Assembly: GCA_035048815.1 (NCBI GenBank)
Contig: JAUCBN010000043.1
Span: forward strand, 501,001 to 565,000
Reading direction: 5' to 3'
DNA length: 64,000 nt
From: Abelmoschus esculentus
Lineage: Eukaryota; Streptophyta; Magnoliopsida; Malvales; Malvaceae
The notes beneath the pieces were generated by a model. It had not been told where the DNA came from. It searched no databases and was given only the letters and a program-made list of their open reading frames with translations. A program made the position numbers and the translations under genes. This document shows, one piece after another, positions 57,916 to 64,000 of the stretch; positions within the stretch are counted from its first letter, which is position 1; each line of letters opens with the position of its first letter.

Positions 57916-60419
57916 TTAAGCACTCTGGTCGTACGATAAGGTATTGAAGGTCGTAGCTGCAGAAGTTGAGGTTCCTGATGACATGGTTGAATTGTCCTCG
58001 TCTGAGCTAGAGAAACCGCTATAAGACGTGTTCTTCGGTTCCGACTTTGTTTTATCGGAACTCCGCACTTTGAGGTCCATAAAATCAGAGATTAAGCCTG
58101 GTTTTGTTACCTTCCTCTCGTTGACATCTTTCTCTCCGATTAGCATCTTGACCACGGATGACATTGATGGTCGTAGTTTAGGAGCATCTTGGGTGCAAAG
58201 AAGACCAATCTTGAGGTACCTACATGCCTCCTCTGCATCGAAATCACCATTCAGCAAATCGTCTACCAACACAACCAGCTCCCTTCGCTCGTAAAGTTCC
58301 CATGCCTGCAACAAGATTTCAGCGTGTCATGAACCCCAAACTTTCAATAAGAGTTGCAACATATATCTCGGTTGATGATCTCCGAGCAAAACCGAAACGA
58401 AGTCTCAATACAATTGCAATAAATTCAACTTGCAACTATAACAGAAAAGACTAGAACACATACCCGTTCTAGGAGATATTGTTCTCCTACAGGTAATCGT
58501 GTATTGGTGTTACATCTCCCAGCGACAATTTCTATGAGGAGAACGCCGAAACCGTAGATATCTGCTTTTCGCGTCAGCTGCCCCCTTATTGCATACTCCG
58601 GTGCAAGATAACCTCTGAAACCATGAATGAATACATCAATGACATTTAATATTTGTTGAAAGAACAAAAGTTTGATCGATGAGCAAATACGAACTAAATT
58701 TAAGTCCTATGTCACAGGCTTAATTTGGTAAAGTTTAACCACAGCCACAGAGGTTGTATAGCTAATATAATAAATTCGATAAGCAATGGCTTGAAATAGA
58801 ACCTAATTTAAAGAGAGAATCAACTCCAATTCGATTTTGATGGTCATATCAACCTCAGAAGAGAAACCATATTACACACTAGTTCTTCAAAGTACCCTCA
58901 TATTCTCCTTTCTCTATCTCCTTTCTTCAATTCGATAATGTTTGTAGATGCTTATTGCCAAGGAGAAAATATGATACCGAATTACTATAGAGTACGGAAT
59001 CCTCTCCATGATCATTAAAGCTTAACTTCAATAGAGAATGTTGAAATCCGACTCATCATTTATATTTGAACATGGGTTGTGGGCAAATGAGTATGACCCT
59101 CCAAGGATCTTCCATAAACATAGAAAAAAATTTGAATAGAACCATGTTGGAACACTTATCCGACACTTGCATCGGAATCCGAGTAACAATGAAATTTTTT
59201 GTTACTATTGATTTTAACACAAACGCTTTGTGACTTGGATGGTAATATGGTATTAACTGCTAATTAAAAACTAAAAAAACATTTGAAGTATGGTTAAACT
59301 TGAAGGAATAAAAGGAATATTGGAGCCTTACATTGTTCCAGCCACACGAGTGCTAACATGAGTCAAGTTTGCTGGGATAAGTTTTGCCAATCCGAAATCT
59401 GATATTTTGGGCGATAGATCTTTGTCGAGAAGAATATTGCTTGCTTTGATATCTCTATGAACAATGTAAGGTTTTACTTCCTCATGAAGGAAGGCAAGCC
59501 CACGTGCAATCCCGATACATATTTTGGACCGTGTTTTCCAATTAAACTGGATATTACTGTGACCACTACCTGCAAAAGAAAAGGGTTACACTGCTCTTAG
59601 TTTCAATGTGATTAAAACTCTATTAGGCAAGCACTTGTGAATCGTTTAAAGAAGATGCAACTTATGCAAATACAACTTACTCTATTATTGACATGATAAG
59701 TATACAGTTCATAGAATGGAAGGAAACGTAAAATATATGGCGAAACACTTTTCTTTATATTCAAATTCAATAAACTGAAGTTAAAAGTGTAGAACAATAT
59801 TGAGAAATTACCGAGAAGAGTCTGGGAAAGGCTGTTATTCTCGAGGTAGTTATAGACCAAGATTCTGTGATTACCTTCCACACAACAGCCATAGAGCTTG
59901 ACTAAATTTTCATGCTGTATTTCAGAGATCACCTTAATCTCTGTTATGAATTCTTTCACTCCCTGTCTTGATTCAGCCGAAAGAACTTTTATTGCTGCAA
60001 TGTTTCCGTTTTTGAGCCGCCCCTGAAAATCAATAATGATAATTAAGGAGGTTCTTTTCATAGAATGATGACAAGAAACAAAAGGGTAACGCATGCAATG
60101 CTCATATATTGAAACAACATATATATACCTTATAGACAGAACCGAAACCTCCTTCACCAATCTTATTGACTGGGCTAAAATCTTCAGTGGCAGTTCTTAA
60201 TTCTTTGTATGTGTAAAATTTTACATTGTGAAGTTCAAGCTCTGTTCAGAAAATGAAAAAACAAGGCAGATTATGAGGTTTCTTTCATTACATTGTACGT
60301 GACAGGATAAAAAGATTTTCTAATTATTCGAAGGCTTCGAACTTACCTTCATCAACCTCAAAAGAATGGTTTTTTGACGGATCGTTACGTCCGTGAAATA
60401 AGAAAGAAAAACAAGTCAT
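57916..60419 (-). CDS. CRPK1: CRPK1-like receptor-like cytoplasmic kinase
   Basis: Ser/Thr kinase like Arabidopsis cold-responsive protein kinase 1 (At1g16670, from memory), which acts at the plasma membrane and dampens the freezing response by phosphorylating 14-3-3 proteins. Exons in transcript order: 60347-60419, 60129-60241, 59812-60022, 59332-59569, 58464-58614, 57916-58305 (391 residues). There is no signal peptide or membrane segment; the start MTCFSFLF has an early Cys that could be lipid-modified. GEGGFG lies at about 53-58, the lysine in AAIKVL at 74, then HRDIKASN, DFGLAKLI and RVAGTIGYLAPEY. The C-terminal tail is Ser/Thr-rich (SSDEDNSTMSSGTST). It is an RD kinase with all motifs. 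A leader intron is likely between about 60493 and 61650. Confidence 0.93.
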
Positions 60420-60492
60420 AACTTTATGATGCACCCCTGACCAGCTTTCCTATATATTTGATCAATGCTTTGAGTCAGAGCACTTTCTGGAC

Positions 60493-61650
60493 CTGCCAAG
60501 AGGAACCAATGAGAAAAACTTTAATTATGAACACATAGAACAGCGAATCAAATAACAAATTCGCAATTCACAAAGGTAGGCACGGAGCAGTCATCCATTA
60601 ACTGTCTGTGCTAGAATAATAAACCAAATTCAGTGGTGTTTGTCGGAAAATGATGCAGATAAATTGAAGACAGAAAAAAGCAACATCAAGCAGACAATGG
60701 TTTCAGAAATATCTTCCAGATTCAGTTGGGACCTAGGATGGCATTATCTATGACTTTACTATCATAACTTTAGATTTCTTTACAATGATTATAATTTAAT
60801 CACTTCAGCACTCGTAAGTTCCGCAGTATAAGTTTTCAGCAGGTAGAAATTAGAATTGCTTGCTATAGTATGCTATGTAGGTCGCTTTGCTGCACTTAAC
60901 AAGCCATTGGTAGCAAAACACAAATATTATACCTTTCGAAACATCGGTTAGTTAAAGTTCCTAGTTCGAGAAATCGTACATATATATGTATGTATAAATA
61001 AACAAGTTCATTAACAAGAAACGAATCTATTAGCCTATCAAAGACTTGGCAATTTACATATCAAAATCCCAAAAAGCTTGTTGAATTCTGAAAATACAGC
61101 TAATATTATGAAGTCATCAGCACATGGAGTCAATGCAACTTCAAAAACTTTGCTTCTAACAGATTATACACCAATAAGAGTTACTCCCAAAAGTAGATTC
61201 CGAAACCTCATTCGATCTCATTAATAGTAACTCACTGCATATTTCAAGCAATTGAGTGATTCTAAAAAGGGGAAATTAGACTAGATTGCAAAAAAGGTAA
61301 AAACTTAATAAATAAATCAACAGAAACAACAGAAAACATCTGAATTCAACCTCAACTTGATCTTAAATGCTCAAGTTATGTTCATTTCAGCATCAAAGTT
61401 CAAACATCAAAGAGAAATGAAATTATATCATAAAATTTCCATCAAAAAACATTACTTAAACATTGTTCAAGCAAGAAAAACAGACAAGAAACAAAACCCA
61501 GATCAGCATATTAGCTAAGGATGAAGATAAACAAGTGAAAAAGAAAACAAGAGATGAAATCAATCGATCATCGGTAAGAAAAATAAAAACCCAGAAACAA
61601 AACTGAAAGATAATCAGAAAAAGAACACATATCAGGGAAGTTGACTTGAC
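60493..61650 (-). other. Probable 5' UTR intron of the CRPK1-like gene
   Basis: On the minus strand a donor TTTTTAAG|GTCAAG (61650) and an acceptor CTTGGCAG|GTCC (60493) would define an intron of about 1.16 kb. The first exon would lie at about 61651-61740 and the second at 60420-60492. The region has no coding features. Confidence 0.45.
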
Positions 61651-61749
61651 CTTAAAAAGGTAGACAGATGCAGAAGGAGTTGTTGTAGAGAACAATTAAG
61701 AAGAGAGAGAGGAGAACTCAAAGTCCATGGAAGAAGGTTAGAGCTTTAA

Positions 61750-62412
61750 TGTCTCTTTATTTATGAGCTAGGTGTTTAGTAGTTGCCCAAAACTGACTCG
61801 TCAAATTGTTAATTCAGTCATAAACGAGTTCAACGATTCGTGTTTTCCTTAAAATATTTCAAACATGAAACGGGGAAGAAAGATCGTTGTCCTACGCGTA
61901 CGTAGTTTATGAATCAACTGATTCAACTCGGTTACTCGGACAATTACAATATTACAAACTGTTCTGGTCAATCGTCGCCATTTCCAATACTAAAAATTTG
62001 CATTTGTACTTATTTTTTTCATTTCATTTTCATCTGCAATTATTTTTTTATTGATTTTTCCCGCTTTACCTTAATTAATAATAAATTCAGAATTTTTTTA
62101 TGTATTTAATGTGTCGAATTTAAAATTTATTTAAATAAAACTAAATTATTTATCATTTAAATAATCCTTATTATTTGCATGTGTAATGGATATTTTCATT
62201 GAAAATCTAGTTTGATAAAAAAAAAATTATCAACTTCTTTTAGAATAATCCTAATATTAATGGTTTCTTAACAAGTGGTTTATGCTAATCTCAATTAGTC
62301 AATTCAAGTAAAGTATTTTAATTAATACAAAAATAGACCAACGTGAAAACATAATGTAATTCAGACATCTTTTGAGACAAGTCATCATTATTTTCAAGTG
62401 TGTATTTTTTTA
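61750..62412. other. Intergenic region
   Basis: Promoter side of the CRPK1-like gene, then AT-rich DNA. No gene is visible. Confidence 0.4.
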
Positions 62413-62634
62413 AGAAAAGATTATTAGAAGAATTCAATTTATCATGTTATTTATGATTTAAATAATTAAAATCGTTATTTTTTAAATAATTAATTAATAA
62501 TTATCTATCCACTAATTTTATGTAAGAAAGAGATAATGATTTATTTTAAAAAATTGAAATGAATGGTTCTGATTGATTAAAATTACAGATGACGTGATGA
62601 AAAAATTTACCTAATAATTTTTCTTTTCTAAGGG
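62413..62634. mobile_element. Degenerate foldback related to the Mutator-type MITEs
   Basis: The left end agaaaagattattag and the right end ..ctaataatttttct are inverted copies. Inner pairing includes tcatgttatttatga with acagatgacgtgatga. No matching target duplication is seen, and the element is eroded. Confidence 0.4.
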
Positions 62635-63877
62635 AATGGTCGAAGCATTTTTTTTAATTCGTAAAAACTCCATGTGTTAACTTTTTAACTCCAAGTGTAT
62701 GAAATCGTTGTTTTTAATTTTGTATTATTTTTAAAACAAATTTTAAATTGGAATTTAACTTTAGATATTATTATTATTTATTATGTGGCTACTACGTTGA
62801 ATTCCATATTTTATTATGTGAATCGTTGAAAATTATAATATGTGATTGTAATATATGGTATAATTTTAAAATGTTATTAAAAATTATAAAAAAATTAAAA
62901 ATATTATATCAAATTAAGGTTAAAAATTAAAATTTTGATTGATGAATAAAACAAATTAGATTGAAATAATACCTATATTAGCCTTGGTCATTAGGGGTAT
63001 ATACAGTTCATTTAAAACTGAATTAACAGATTTAATCAGTTAATTAAATGCTCGATCAATTAGTGTTTGTTTTTTTAAAAAATTTAATTATCGATTAACT
63101 CAATTCAAAATATATTAATTAATTAAATTAACCAAATTAAGTAAAAAAAATAACTACATATATTAACCAAAATTTTAATTGTTCTACAATTGTTTCGACT
63201 AATTCAAAAATTAACCAAACAAAATTCATGTCGATTAATTTTTTAAATTTGATTAAATTAACGGTTAAACGTTAAACTTTTCGATTAATAATATTTAATA
63301 GCTCAATTTGATCGATTAAACCTGATTAAAAAGCCTGATTAGAAAAACAAATCTTGTTTGATAACGTATACTAAATAAATTAATTTGTGTTTAAGTCAAA
63401 TATTTTTTTTATTAATATAACCATTATAAAAATTCCACCTTAACTAGTTTTCAACGGATTTATCCACACAGCGTTGCCTTTAAAAAATTAAACTTTATTC
63501 TAGCTATTTAAGTCGTACCGTTGCCTTTATAAAGTAAAAGGTTAATATCACGTTTAGTCCTTAAAAGTTTAATGATCACGCAGTACGACATCTATATTAA
63601 AAAAAGCTTATAATTTAGTACTTGCACTATAATTCTGTGTTGCAAGATCCCGTAACATTACAGTCCAAGTATGCAGTTCCGTTATCCTATCGAAACTCGA
63701 CACGTGTAAGTACTTATTCCGTTATTCGACATGTCATATCTCGAAGATGTAATTATGTTCTAATCAAAATACTTTCTTCAAAAATAAGTTAACTTTTGCA
63801 TATCCATAATGTTTTGCCTTTGGCTAAGCAAAAATTAATGTTAATTAGGCGAATTCGAAAACAGAATACGTACATAC
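62635..63877. other. Intergenic AT-rich region
   Basis: Includes runs of 'aattaaccaaatta'-type sequence at 63000-63340, probably from an old repeat whose ends I cannot fix. No gene is seen. Confidence 0.35.
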
Positions 63878-64000
63878 CTCCTTCTGAAGACACGAAAGCT
63901 CTCTGTCTTGGATATAATACGTGAAGGCAAACTGCGAAACTGAAATTCGGGTACCTCAACAGTCGATTTCTGCTGCTGTTGAATACTTTTAACCTTGTGG
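63878..64000 (-). CDS. Possible partial exon running off the right edge
   Basis: On the minus strand the last 123 nt read without a stop for 40 codons, beginning HKVKSIQQQQKSTVEVPEF, and end at a donor-like GGAG|GTATGT at 63877. A second frame is also open, so coding potential is not certain. No following exon is recognised in the AT-rich DNA to its left. It could be a coding exon or part of a 5' UTR. I do not recognise the family. Confidence 0.3.

Noticed and set aside
61456..61695. 79-codon minus-strand frame upstream of the CRPK1-like gene
   Set aside because: It lies across a probable leader exon and intron and is only Phe/Leu/Ser-rich, without a family signature.
1..64000. CRISPR arrays, operons, prophage, tRNA or rRNA genes
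   Set aside because: Regularly spaced repeats, tRNA B-box-like sequences in a plausible cloverleaf, and rRNA-like stretches were looked for by eye and not found. The DNA is plant nuclear.
1..64000. A biosynthetic gene cluster or other co-operating novel system
   Set aside because: Neighbouring genes belong to unrelated pathways, use both strands and have separate regulatory regions. Nothing suggests a shared function.

Overview
This window is nuclear DNA of a dicot plant. The genes are intron-rich, with GT..AG junctions at every splice site I could place. The space between genes is AT-rich, and the short introns contain T-rich tracts before their acceptors. All recognisable proteins are plant families: gibberellin 2-oxidase, an ECT-type YTH protein, PINOID/WAG-type AGC kinase, CRPK1-type kinase, kinesin-14 with a malectin-like domain, and PPR. 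A malvid rosid, possibly Malvaceae such as cotton, is my guess from general similarity, but no sequence here proves the genus.

Layout. 0.37-3.6 kb: galactokinase (+). 6.7-7.4 kb: a single-pass membrane protein (+). 8.1-8.4 kb: a broken PMEI-type inhibitor gene (-). 9.0-10.3 kb: a very acidic nuclear protein (+). 11.2-12.6 kb: a decayed PPR gene (+). 14.0-16.4 kb: gibberellin 2-oxidase (+). 18.2-20.7 kb: YTH-domain m6A reader (-). 23.1-25.2 kb: receptor-like kinase (-). 30.8-33.9 kb: sugar-phosphate/phosphate-type translocator (+). 35.8-38.9 kb: mitochondrial pyruvate dehydrogenase kinase (+). 41.3-42.0 kb: a 72-residue protein of unknown role (+). 43.5-49.1 kb: malectin-domain kinesin-14 (+). 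49.4-50.7 kb: WAG-type AGC kinase (-). 52.0-56.4 kb: membrane-anchored DnaJ with a Jiv90 domain (-). 57.9-60.4 kb: CRPK1-like kinase (-). An open coding-like exon runs off the right edge.

The genes do not form a pathway or operon. They are ordinary housekeeping, signalling and growth-control genes. The ECT, receptor-like kinase and translocator neighbourhood resembles, from memory, a short stretch of Arabidopsis chromosome 3, which would mean old conserved synteny. Intergenic DNA carries several miniature foldback elements. One family has 9-bp target duplications in three copies, which points to Mutator-type transposition.

I found no novel multi-gene system. The most interesting local signals are a 132-nt intron with no stop codon that sits in frame inside the YTH domain, a recent tandem exon duplication in the kinesin, an overlapping telo-box/MSA-like site upstream of that kinesin, and several unexplained coding-like exons. 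Exon limits were read by eye. For each complete gene model the summed exon length is a multiple of three.
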